Assembly: GCA_021772555.1 (NCBI GenBank)
Contig: JAJFLT010000424.1
Location: 1 to 9,460 of the forward strand
Direction of reading: 5' to 3'
Source of the DNA: Opitutales bacterium
GTDB taxonomy: Bacteria > Verrucomicrobiota > Verrucomicrobiia > Opitutales > UBA2987
DNA: 9,460 nucleotides
Shown here: positions 1-6,287 of the stretch, one piece after another
Layout of the letters: each line of letters begins with the position of its first letter
Numbering within the stretch: position 1 is the first letter of the stretch
The notes under the pieces: generated by a model
Databases searched by the model: none
Told to the model about the DNA's origin: nothing
The model's input: only the letters and a program-made list of their open reading frames with translations
Translations under genes and position numbers: made by a program

Positions 1-85
1 AAAATTTATGGCTGTAAGGGGCGATCACCTCTTCACACACCTGCAGCGCTATTTTGGCAAATGGCACAAGTCCTACTTCGCTCAT
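1..85 (-). CDS. Transposase N-terminus (partial, runs off left edge)
   Basis: Read on the minus strand, an ATG at 85 opens a frame of 28 codons that is still open at base 1. It starts MSEVGLVPFAKIALQ and continues with VCEEVIAPYSHKF. The pattern of a short hydrophobic helix, then a hydrophobic helix ending in Y-S-H-K-F, resembles the N-terminus of a group of DDE transposases (IS4/IS5-like) in which this segment is followed by a 'FTxPQLFACL' stretch. That next stretch lies outside the window, so the family call comes from memory of a short N-terminus and is tentative. Only a weak AGG-type ribosome site lies upstream. It diverges from the fucosidase gene, with about 150 bases between their starts. 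It could instead be an unrelated hypothetical protein. Confidence 0.42.
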   Translation of the reverse strand, partial: MSEVGLVPFAKIALQVCEEVIAPYSHKF

Positions 86-234
86 GCTTACACAACCTAA
101 CACTTTTTCTCATTTGTACAAGAGCTTTTCAACAAAGCCAATCTATCTCAAACTCATAATGGCTCTTTGCATCGTCATCTTCGAATTTGAGATTGGTTCT
201 AAAACCTATAAATTCCAAAGCAAAGAATTATCTT
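86..234. other. Divergent intergenic region before the fucosidase
   Basis: AT-rich spacer between the leftward partial transposase and the rightward fucosidase. A TATAAA (207-212) lies 22 bases before the ATG at 235 and could be a -10 element. The nearest -35-like hexamer, TTGAGA (187-192), is only 14 bases away from it, which is short, so the promoter is weakly supported. No terminator or other RNA structure was seen. The short frame 54-257 here has no recognisable protein features. Confidence 0.3.
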
Positions 235-1518
235 ATGACTACAAAAAATTCTACTGATGACCTATCGTGGTTTGTTCATGACCGATTTGGCATGTTCATT
301 CACTGGGGGATTTATTCTCTGGCCGCACGACATGAATGGGTAAAAAACCGGGAACACCTAACGGACGAGGAATATCAGAAGTATTTCGAGCATTTTAATC
401 CAGATTGCTTCGATCCAAAAGATTGGGCACGCCAGGCGAGGGAGGCTGGGATGAAGTATGTGGTCATCACCAGCAAGCACCATGATGGATTTTGCCTTTG
501 GGATTCGAAATACACCGGCTACAATGTCACCAAAACGCCTTGGGGCAGGGATCTCCTCAAACCTTTTGTTAGAGCTTTTCGAGATGAGGGTTTGCGCGTC
601 GGGTTTTATTACTCGTTGTTAGATTGGCATCATCCGGAATATCCCATCGATTCACACCACCCGCAAAGTGAATCAAATGAGTTCCGAAAGAATAACGCGA
701 AGCGCGATGTTAGTAAATACGCTGAATATATGCGAAATCAGGTCAAAGAACTGCTCACGCAGTATGGCGAAATCAATATTATCTGGTTTGATTTCTCGTT
801 TCCGGGAGAGGACGGCAAAGGACGTGATGATTGGGAATCTCAAAAATTGATCGACCTTGCCCGTAAACTCCAGCCTGGTATTATCGTAAACAATCGCCTG
901 GATTTACCCGGATCAAATGATTTTGAGACTCCTGAGCAATTTCAACCGCAGGAGCAGCCAAAGGACGTGGATGGAAATCCGGCGGTATGGGAAGCGTGCC
1001 AGACATTTTCAGGATCCTGGGGGTATCATCGTGATGAAAATAGTTGGAAGAGTGTGGAGCAATTATTGGGCATGTTGATTGATGGAGTGAGTAAGAATGG
1101 AAATCTGCTGCTCAACGTGGGACCAACTGCCCGCGGCACATTTGACCTGCGCGCCTGCGACCGCCTGGAAGGTCTTGGACAATGGATGAAATTAAACGGA
1201 CGCTCAATCTATGGTTGCGGTTCCGCTCCAGATGACTGGAAGGCTCCCACGGATTGTCGCTACACCTGGAACCCCCAAACGAAGCGTCTTTACCTGCATC
1301 TGTTTGCCTGGCCATTCAGGTATATATGCCTCCCCGGGTTAAGAGGCAAATTTGGCTATGCCCAGTTTCTCCATGATGCAAGTGAAGTGTGTTTTTATAA
1401 GGCAGAAGAAAAAGGAAACAGTAGTTTTAAAATAACGCCCGGGGATCTTGTGTTGGAGCTGTCGATCCGAAAGCCCAATGTCAGTGTTCCGGTTGTTGAG
1501 TTGTTTTTAAACGATTGA
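235..1518 (+). CDS. Alpha-L-fucosidase, GH29
   Basis: Hydrolyses terminal alpha-L-fucose from glycans with retention of configuration. The product is 427 residues from the ATG at 235. The frame stays open upstream to a TTG at 187, but that would add 16 residues before the usual GH29 beginning, and no Shine-Dalgarno sequence supports either start. GH29 signatures are clear: FGMFIHWG at residues 18-25, KHHDGFCLW at about 81-89, and WFDF at 184-187, whose Asp186 sits where the GH29 nucleophile lies. Further on come NGNLLLNVGP, closing the catalytic (beta/alpha)8 domain, and a C-terminal beta domain with LYLHLFAWP. There is no signal peptide, so it probably acts in the cytoplasm on imported fucosylated oligosaccharides. 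It is followed by a decayed fuconolactonase-like gene and a GH4 gene on the same strand. The family is confident; linkage preference cannot be read from the sequence. Confidence 0.93.
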   Translation: MTTKNSTDDLSWFVHDRFGMFIHWGIYSLAARHEWVKNREHLTDEEYQKYFEHFNPDCFDPKDWARQAREAGMKYVVITSKHHDGFCLWDSKYTGYNVTKTPWGRDLLKPFVRAFRDEGLRVGFYYSLLDWHHPEYPIDSHHPQSESNEFRKNNAKRDVSKYAEYMRNQVKELLTQYGEINIIWFDFSFPGEDGKGRDDWESQKLIDLARKLQPGIIVNNRLDLPGSNDFETPEQFQPQEQPKDVDGNPAVWEACQTFSGSWGYHRDENSWKSVEQLLGMLIDGVSKNGNLLLNVGPTARGTFDLRACDRLEGLGQWMKLNGRSIYGCGSAPDDWKAPTDCRYTWNPQTKRLYLHLFAWPFRYICLPGLRGKFGYAQFLHDASEVCFYKAEEKGNSSFKITPGDLVLELSIRKPNVSVPVVELFLND

Positions 1519-1568
1519 AAATTTAATACTGGTTCTACTTTCTTCTTGCCCTAGAAAGTGTTCGTTTC

Positions 1569-1876
1569 ATGTTACCTACACAAAAAGGCCTGCAAGTGAT
1601 CCAGTTTCATTTTGATGAGAGCATAGCGTACCTGGCACGGACGGTGGAAACCGTTAAACCCTACCTTGACAAGGTGCACGCAGCAGTCGGTCCCCAACGC
1701 CCGGCCTTCGGTGGAGACTGGCCGGCCCGCACCCTGGAACCTCGCTTTCTAGCTGGATAGACATTGTCAAATCCTGGGCCAATGAAACGCTAGCCGAATT
1801 TGAAAACAGGGAATATACAGCGAAAATGCCAAACGAGTTTTCAGTATATAGTGATCAATACAGGATCATACAATAA
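1569..1876 (+). pseudogene. Decayed amidohydrolase (L-fuconolactonase-like), 3' end only
   Basis: Two adjacent reading frames together resemble the last 100 residues of amidohydrolase-2 family lactonases such as L-fuconolactonase. The first frame (to about 1740) gives VKPYLDKVHAAVGPQRP followed by AFGGDWPARTLE, matching the family pattern 'PYxDxVxxxFGPxRxMFGGDWPVCTL' with the metal-site Asp before Trp-Pro. It then hits TAG at 1758-1760. The second frame (about 1742-1876) gives SLSSWIDIVKSWANETL and, after a short gap, NEFSVYSDQYRIIQ, equivalent to the family's 'W...V..W......NA..vY.i' ending. A one-base indel near 1738-1742 would join them. The first two thirds of a normal gene of roughly 280 codons are absent upstream, where only 50 bases separate it from the fucosidase. 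The fucose-related neighbour supports the assignment. Family memory was used, not a search. Confidence 0.62.
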
Positions 1877-1914
1877 TCTGATTTTAGTGTTTTAACCGCA
1901 CTATTAAACCGAAT

Positions 1915-3393
1915 ATGAAAATAAACCCAAAGACAGTTTCAAAAGGACATGCGGAGCATACTAAAGCTTCAGAACACAAAGGATTGCCCGGAACAATAGG
2001 ACGGCCCTTAAAAATTACTTTTCTTGGCGCCGGTAGCATGTTCACACCGCGCCTGGTTAATGATATCGTTCAAATTAGCGGGGATCAGGGTGGGACTTTC
2101 GCCCTTGTTGATATCGACGAATTTCGTCTTAATCAAATGGGGCGTCTGATCCGCAAAATCATCCGCAATACCGGCAAAAAAAAGTGGAAGGTGATTACTG
2201 CACCCTCGAGGCGAAAAGTGCTAAAAAATTCCGATTTCCTGATTAATTGCATCGAGGTAAGCGGCGTGGAGTGCGTTCGCCACGATAACGATATACCTTT
2301 AAAATATGGAATCAACCAGTGTATCGGCGATACCGTTGGCCCAGGAGGTCTCTTCAAGGCTCTTCGCACGATTCCTGTCTGGTTGGAAATTTTGCGAGAT
2401 TGTGAACGCCTTTGCCCGGAGGCGACTGTCCTGAACTATACCAACCCGATGGGTATGCTTTGTTTGGCCGCGGGGCGCGTGAGTTCGATGAATGTGGTGG
2501 GTCTTTGCCACTCGGTTCAGGGCACAAGTAGCCTTCTGGCCAAACGCTCAAAGATTCCCATCGAAGAAATGGAGTGGGAGTGTGCCGGTATCAATCACCT
2601 GGCGTGGTTTGTGAAGCTTCAGCATCAGGGAAACAATCTATATCCCCGGCTTATTAAGGATGCCAAATTGGACTTGAGGCGTGCTTTTAAGGAAGGGTGG
2701 ACCGATGAAGAATCAATGGCTGATCCACTGAAGATTGAACGACCGGAATATCAACGAGACCTCGTGCGCAAGGATATGATGGTCCATTTTGGCGCCTTCA
2801 TCACCGAATCGAGCGGCCACCTCTCCGAATACTTGCCCTATTACCGAAAACGTCAGGACCTTATAAAAAAATATATTCGTCCCGGATACGATGGCGGATC
2901 GAGTTTTTACGCCAACAACTGGCCTCAGTGGCGGGAAAATCATAATTCTGACCGCTCTTCCATGCTCAAGGGGAAAATACCGGCTACCTGGGAGCGAAGT
3001 TGGGAATATGCCAGTTGGATCATCGAAGCGAGGGAGAAGGATAGTCCTTTCCGCATACATGGAAACGTCATGAATCGGGACGGCATGGGCGGGACATTGA
3101 TTAGCAATCTTCCCGCCAACGGGTGCGTAGAAGTTGCCTGCATGATTGACCAAAACGGAATAAATCCGACACGCTTTGGAGAACTTCCAGCTCACATGGC
3201 ATCCCTCTGTGCGTCGAACATGCATATGATCGGGTTGGGAGCGCAGGCGGCGATCGAGCGGAGCAAAGAACTGGCTATCCAGTCATTGTTGGTGGACCCA
3301 TTGACCAGTGCCGTCTGCTCCCCGGCTGAAATCCGAAAAATGACTCTGGAAATGTTTCGGGCAGAGAAAGAATTTCTACCAGAATATCGGTAG
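1915..3393 (+). CDS. GH4 glycosidase, alpha-galactosidase (MelA) type
   Basis: GH4 enzymes cleave glycosides by a redox-elimination mechanism that needs NAD+ and a divalent metal, usually Mn2+, in the cytoplasm. The 492-residue product has the dinucleotide-binding segment ITFLGAGSMFTPRL (34-47), a beta-strand Asp (ALVDIDE), NCIEVSG (111-117), GDTVGPGGLFKALR (138-151) and NYTNPMGML (174-182). The metal-binding Cys198 lies in GLCHSVQ and His228 in CAGINHLAWF. The CHSV form of the cysteine motif is associated with alpha-galactosidases in this family, as opposed to CNVP or CDMP in phospho-glucosidases. ITESSGHLSEY (296-306) also fits MelA-like enzymes. About 30 polar residues precede the NAD fold, a longer leader than usual; there is no in-frame ATG until Met42, which lies inside the NAD motif and would destroy it, so ATG 1915 is kept although no clear Shine-Dalgarno precedes it. 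Alpha-glucosidase or alpha-galacturonidase activity remains possible. Confidence 0.88.
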   Translation: MKINPKTVSKGHAEHTKASEHKGLPGTIGRPLKITFLGAGSMFTPRLVNDIVQISGDQGGTFALVDIDEFRLNQMGRLIRKIIRNTGKKKWKVITAPSRRKVLKNSDFLINCIEVSGVECVRHDNDIPLKYGINQCIGDTVGPGGLFKALRTIPVWLEILRDCERLCPEATVLNYTNPMGMLCLAAGRVSSMNVVGLCHSVQGTSSLLAKRSKIPIEEMEWECAGINHLAWFVKLQHQGNNLYPRLIKDAKLDLRRAFKEGWTDEESMADPLKIERPEYQRDLVRKDMMVHFGAFITESSGHLSEYLPYYRKRQDLIKKYIRPGYDGGSSFYANNWPQWRENHNSDRSSMLKGKIPATWERSWEYASWIIEAREKDSPFRIHGNVMNRDGMGGTLISNLPANGCVEVACMIDQNGINPTRFGELPAHMASLCASNMHMIGLGAQAAIERSKELAIQSLLVDPLTSAVCSPAEIRKMTLEMFRAEKEFLPEYR

Positions 3394-3507
3394 AATCTAA
3401 CTTACTGTTAATTGTTGTGACCGCCACCTTTTATACGAGAGTGGGCTGCTTGCTGGGACCATAGGGCATTTACATCCTCATCCGAGCCATTATATCATAA
3501 GGATTTA

Positions 3508-5004
3508 ATGGAAGAATTACCAATCATTAAAAAGGCCCGGGCCCAAGGCGGAAGGCTGGCGTTCCGATGCGGCGACCGCGAAACAAGCTATGACGATTTG
3601 TTGCACGAGTCCGTCCGGGTAGCCGCGGCACTGCTCGCCGGTGAAAAGGATTTGAACGAGATGCGCGTGGCCTTTCTAGCGCCGACAGGAGAAGCCTATG
3701 CAGCAGTTCAGTGGGGTATCTGGCGTGCGGGTGGCGTAGCGGTGCCGCTTTGCCTTTCGGCGACAGAGCCGGAGCTGGATTACACGCTTAAAGACAGTCA
3801 GGCGGATGTGGTTGTCGTCACAACGGCTTATGCGAATAAAGTACTGACACTAGTCGGCAAACTCGGATGTCGGCTGTTAATATTAGAGGAAATCGATGGA
3901 GCGGAGCCCGTGGCATTTCCTCAAGTGGATACTTCACGCCGTGCCATGATCCTTTACACGAGTGGCACCACCAGCAGCCCTAAAGGCGTCGTGACCACTC
4001 ATGACAACATCAACGCGCAAATCCTGACTCTCGTTGATGCCTGGAAGTGGCGCGCCGATGACAGCATACCGTTGTTTCTGCCATTGCATCATATTCACGG
4101 AATTATTAACGTGATGTCCTGCGCCTTGTGGAGTGGCGCTCTGATAGAGCCGTTTGCCCGTTTTGATGTGGAGCTGGCGCTGGCGCGTGTATCAGCCGGA
4201 GCCTACTCCGTCTTCATGGCGGTGCCCACGATTTACGTCAAACTGATCGAGGCCATCCGGCAGATGTCCGATCCAGGGCGCAAGGCAGTCATCGCTGGAT
4301 TTGGCGGCATGCGTTTGATGATTTCCGGCTCGGCGGCGCTCCCGGCGAGCGTGCACGAGGAGTGGACGGCATTGACCGGGCAGAAGCTTTTGGAGCGCTA
4401 CGGAATGACGGAAGTCGGTATGGCGTTGTCCAATCCCTGCGACGGAGAGCGGCGCCCGGGCGCGGTTGGGCAACCGCTTCCCGGTATGCAGGTGCGCCTC
4501 AAGGCGGAGAGCGGCGCTATTGTTGATGAGGAGGGCGTACCCGGGGAAATTCAGGTCCAGGGGCTCTGCGTTTTTTCCGAGTACTGGAACCGTCCGGAGG
4601 CGACAGCGGAATCCTTTGACGAAGGATGGTTCCGCACGGGCGACATGGCCGTTATTGAGTCCGGTTATTACCGCATTATGGGACGGCTCTCGGTGGACAT
4701 TATCAAGAGCGGCGGTTACAAGCTATCGGCGCTGGAAATCGAGGCGGTGCTGTTCGATCATCCCGATATCCGGGAGTGCGCCGTAGTGGGTGTTTCCGAC
4801 AGGACCTGGGGAGAGGCTGTTGCGGTAGCGGCCGTGCTGGAGGATGGCCGCAGTCTATCCTTGGAGTCCATGCGCGAATGGTGCCGCGAACGCTTGAGCG
4901 TCTATAAGATCCCCCGACGCCTGATCGTGACGGACAAGCTTCCGCGGAATGCGATGGGCAAGGTGACTAAACCGGCGTTGTCGGCTTTGTTTGCCGGGAA
5001 CTAG
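3508..5004 (+). CDS. matB: Malonyl-CoA synthetase (acyl-CoA ligase, MatB/ACSF3 type)
   Basis: ATP-dependent ligase that adenylates a carboxylic acid, probably malonate or methylmalonate, and transfers it to coenzyme A. The 498-residue product shows the full ANL-superfamily set: phosphate-binding LYTSGTTSSPKG (149-160), PLHHIHG (192-198), ISGSAALP (272-279), ERYGMTEVGMALSNP (296-310), GWFRTGD (373-379), hinge segment GRLSVDIIKSGGYK (392-405), and catalytic Lys485 in PRNAMGKV. The stretch from VFMAVPTIYVKL through RYGMTEVGMALS and GAVGQPLPGMQVRL closely follows human ACSF3 and rhizobial MatB as I recall them, which points to malonate instead of a fatty acid. AAGGA at 3499-3503 precedes the ATG by 4 bases. 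The gene appears richer in GC than the GH genes upstream, and an IS remnant begins within a few bases of its stop, so it may have arrived separately. Substrate is an inference from family resemblance. Confidence 0.85.
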   Translation: MEELPIIKKARAQGGRLAFRCGDRETSYDDLLHESVRVAAALLAGEKDLNEMRVAFLAPTGEAYAAVQWGIWRAGGVAVPLCLSATEPELDYTLKDSQADVVVVTTAYANKVLTLVGKLGCRLLILEEIDGAEPVAFPQVDTSRRAMILYTSGTTSSPKGVVTTHDNINAQILTLVDAWKWRADDSIPLFLPLHHIHGIINVMSCALWSGALIEPFARFDVELALARVSAGAYSVFMAVPTIYVKLIEAIRQMSDPGRKAVIAGFGGMRLMISGSAALPASVHEEWTALTGQKLLERYGMTEVGMALSNPCDGERRPGAVGQPLPGMQVRLKAESGAIVDEEGVPGEIQVQGLCVFSEYWNRPEATAESFDEGWFRTGDMAVIESGYYRIMGRLSVDIIKSGGYKLSALEIEAVLFDHPDIRECAVVGVSDRTWGEAVAVAAVLEDGRSLSLESMREWCRERLSVYKIPRRLIVTDKLPRNAMGKVTKPALSALFAGN

Positions 5005-5017
5005 CCCGAACCGATGA

Positions 5018-5269
5018 ATGGCCGATAAATGCCGCAATCAGGAACTGTTCCTGAGTGTGACCGAAGCGTGTGCGGTGGTCGAACAATGGCGACCCAAATA
5101 CAACGCGAAACATCCCCACAGTCGATTAGGCTTTCACTCACCCCACACATATGCCAGACTCCGGCCAACAATCAACAAAGCAGCGGCTGGCTCCATTCGG
5201 CCAACGGCCTCATTCCACCACCCGCTGCAAAGCCTACAATACCTAACCTCCAGAAATATTCTCACTTAA
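5018..5269 (+). pseudogene. Truncated IS3-family OrfB transposase (C-terminal 83 codons)
   Basis: An open frame from ATG 5018 to TAA 5267-5269 encodes the C-terminal tail of an IS3-type integrase-like transposase. The recognisable part is NQELFLSVTEACAVVEQW and HPHSRLGFHSPHTYARLRP. About the last 30 residues run beyond the usual family end. It lacks the DDE catalytic core, so it cannot be an active transposase, and the ATG is probably fortuitous within the original gene. Upstream in this frame is an immediate TGA (5015-5017), while the sequence resembling the preceding transposase residues lies in another frame, so a deletion sits at about 5023. Confidence 0.65.
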
Positions 5270-5296
5270 AGTGGTAGCAAAGATGGGGTCCGATCA
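5108..5296 (+). repeat. 189-base direct repeat, copy A
   Basis: Matches 7773-7961 base for base without gaps. I count about 22 differences, roughly 88% identity. Both copies have the same orientation, and both end at the same point, ...GGGGTCCGATCA. The pair encloses the TetR-dehydrogenase cassette. Confidence 0.9.
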
Positions 5297-5356
5297 CTTG
5301 CTCATTGGTTTTTTTCCATTTCGTTTTTGTTTCTAATTACCGGTTCATTTTAACTC

Positions 5357-5761
5357 TCAAGCATTGAGCGCGATGACCGGTGTGCGGTCGCCTTTGAAAT
5401 ACCGGAGGATGTCGATGGTGTCGATGATCAGTGACAGGCTATCGACGATAATCACGGCCAATAACCAATAAGCAAAGGCGCTATCGGCCGGTGCGTGATC
5501 CAGCCTCGTCCCCAGCCAGAACAGCATGGGAAGCCAAGCGATATGGCCAATGCCGAGTAAACGGACGTAACCTTTCTCGCTGAAAATAACCGACATGATC
5601 AATAGACCAGCAATCGCTGTCGCCGAGACGACCTGAGCTTCCAGCGTGTGGATGAAAAAGAGCGGAACGATTATATTGGCCGCCACAAGCATCCCTAGCC
5701 ATATCCGCCAGAGGATAGGCAGGATCATCATAGTCTTCGCGAAATTTATCATTGATTTCAT
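5357..5761 (-). CDS. Small four-helix integral membrane protein, unknown function
   Basis: The family is not recognised with certainty. The 134-residue product has four hydrophobic stretches: about residues 12-37 (ILPILWRIWLGMLVAANIIV and onward), 43-61 (VVSATAIAGLLIMSVIF), 67-85 (LLGIGHIAWLPMLFWLGT) and 95-117 (FAYWLLAVIIVDSLSLIIDT). A short charged tail, RYFKGDRTP, follows and there are no cysteines. A strong ribosome site, AAGGAG (complement of 5771-5776), lies 9 bases before the ATG, so the start is secure. It is the last gene of the minus-strand cassette, 44 bases after the NTF2-like gene, and is probably co-transcribed with that gene and the dehydrogenase. It may act at the membrane in the same detoxification or redox function, but nothing in the sequence shows a substrate. 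The region after its stop, down to the IS end at 5296, holds no clear terminator. Confidence 0.82.
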   Translation of the reverse strand: MKSMINFAKTMMILPILWRIWLGMLVAANIIVPLFFIHTLEAQVVSATAIAGLLIMSVIFSEKGYVRLLGIGHIAWLPMLFWLGTRLDHAPADSAFAYWLLAVIIVDSLSLIIDTIDILRYFKGDRTPVIALNA

Positions 5762-5805
5762 TTGTTTTATCTCCTTCTAAATAAATTTAACTGCTCGCGC
5801 CTCCC

Positions 5806-6180
5806 TCAGGGGTGCAGATGGAATACTTTGTTCATGATCTTCCACTCCCCGTCGACCTTCAGCAACGTGAACAGATCGGTGAACCGGTAGCCGGTCCAGT
5901 TATCGAGTTCGACCCGAACTGTGGCGACGGTGTCAATAAGGTCGATGCTGGCGATCCATGCCTGCAGGTCCGTCGCGGGACCGGTCTCATCATTCCAGTC
6001 AAAGAGCTGCTGGATGGGGCCGGCGAAGAGGTCGTCACCGACGTAACCAAAGACCGTCGCGTCCTGGTGGAAGGCGGGTTTCATGTCTTCACCCTTGCCG
6101 GATCTGGCTCCATTGATGTATTGCCGGACGACCTTGGCGATCGTGTTATACTCGCTTACGTTGTTATTTGTATTACTCAT
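5806..6180 (-). CDS. NTF2/SnoaL-like protein (lumazine-binding-like family)
   Basis: Small cone-shaped alpha+beta fold protein of the NTF2-like superfamily. The sequence resembles the 'putative lumazine-binding' subgroup: an N-terminal helix VVRQYINGARSGKGEDM, then FHQDATVFGYVGDDLFAGPI, IDTVATVRVELDNWTGYRF, and the ending LLKVDGEWKIMNKVFHLHP. These pockets often bind or isomerise small hydrophobic molecules, but no catalytic Asp-His pair can be assigned confidently and the ligand is unknown. I place the start at the ATG at 6180 (124 residues) because AAGG (complement of 6191-6194) lies 10 bases before it. The upstream in-frame ATG at 6189 is only one base from that site and would add just MTH. 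It lies 107 bases after the dehydrogenase and 44 bases before the membrane protein, on the same strand. Confidence 0.85.
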   Translation of the reverse strand: MSNTNNNVSEYNTIAKVVRQYINGARSGKGEDMKPAFHQDATVFGYVGDDLFAGPIQQLFDWNDETGPATDLQAWIASIDLIDTVATVRVELDNWTGYRFTDLFTLLKVDGEWKIMNKVFHLHP

Positions 6181-6217
6181 GTGTGTCATACCTTACGTAG
6201 TTTAATTTTTGATTTTT

Positions 6218-6233
6218 GGCCCGTCGACGGACC
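6218..6233. repeat. 16-base imperfect palindrome in the SDR to NTF2-like gap
   Basis: GGCCCGTCGACGGACC is an inverted repeat with one mismatched pair (third from each end). It lies in the 107-base gap between the dehydrogenase stop and the NTF2-like start. On the minus strand it would form a GC-rich hairpin, but it is followed by an A-rich stretch and not by T's, so it is not a standard terminator. It could be an RNA-processing or stabilising hairpin inside the operon, or a second protein-binding site. Confidence 0.35.
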
Positions 6234-6287
6234 AGGTTGATTGTAAAACGAAGGTTCGAATTACCAGGGATCTCGCTCACTTACTTA

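Larger units (their letters stand above)
5008..5296 (+). mobile_element. IS3-family remnant A: OrfB C-terminus plus right end
   Basis: Starting just after the matB stop, the sequence encodes the end of an IS3-family OrfB transposase. EPMNGR (5008-5025, one frame) resembles the 'ESFNGR' segment that carries the last catalytic Glu. After a small indel the next frame gives NQELFLSVTEACAVVEQW (from about 5036), then YNAKHPHSRLGFHSP, typical of the OrfB end ('YNxxRPHSxLGYxTP'). The D-D part of the catalytic domain and all of OrfA are missing. The right end terminates near 5296 in AAAGATGGGGTCCGATCA, whose complement TGATCGGACCCC fits the TG...CC-rich ends of IS3 elements. No matching left end was found in the window. 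Bases 5108-5296 are repeated as remnant B. Confidence 0.75.

Noticed and set aside
187..234. TTG start extending the fucosidase by 16 residues
   Set aside because: The extension has no GH29 similarity and no ribosome site. A TATAAA at 207-212 inside it could be a -10 element, and the ATG at 235 gives a normal N-terminus.
1861..1914. Short inverted repeats (TAGTG...CACTA, GTTTTAA...TTAAAC) before the GH4 gene as an operator
   Set aside because: The arms are only 5-6 bases, overlap each other and need a bulge, so chance is a sufficient explanation.
2713..3225. 170-codon minus-strand frame inside the GH4 gene
   Set aside because: It lies wholly antisense to a gene with strong family motifs and encodes no recognisable domain.
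3416..3425. TGTGACCGCC, also present at 7761-7770 beside IS remnant B, possibly marking an IS boundary or target site
   Set aside because: Ten-base matches are expected by chance many times in a window of this size, and the flanking bases do not match.
3469..3496. TTTACA-16-TATATC as a promoter for the malonyl-CoA synthetase gene
   Set aside because: It would start transcription at about 3503, on top of the AAGGA ribosome site at 3499-3503, so the two readings conflict. The ribosome site is the better supported.
5297..5356. T-rich stretch after the membrane protein gene as a terminator
   Set aside because: No stem with useful pairing precedes T's in the direction of transcription of the minus-strand operon.
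5812..6240. 142-codon plus-strand frame over the NTF2-like gene
   Set aside because: It is antisense to a recognisable protein with family motifs and a placed ribosome site, and has no domain of its own.
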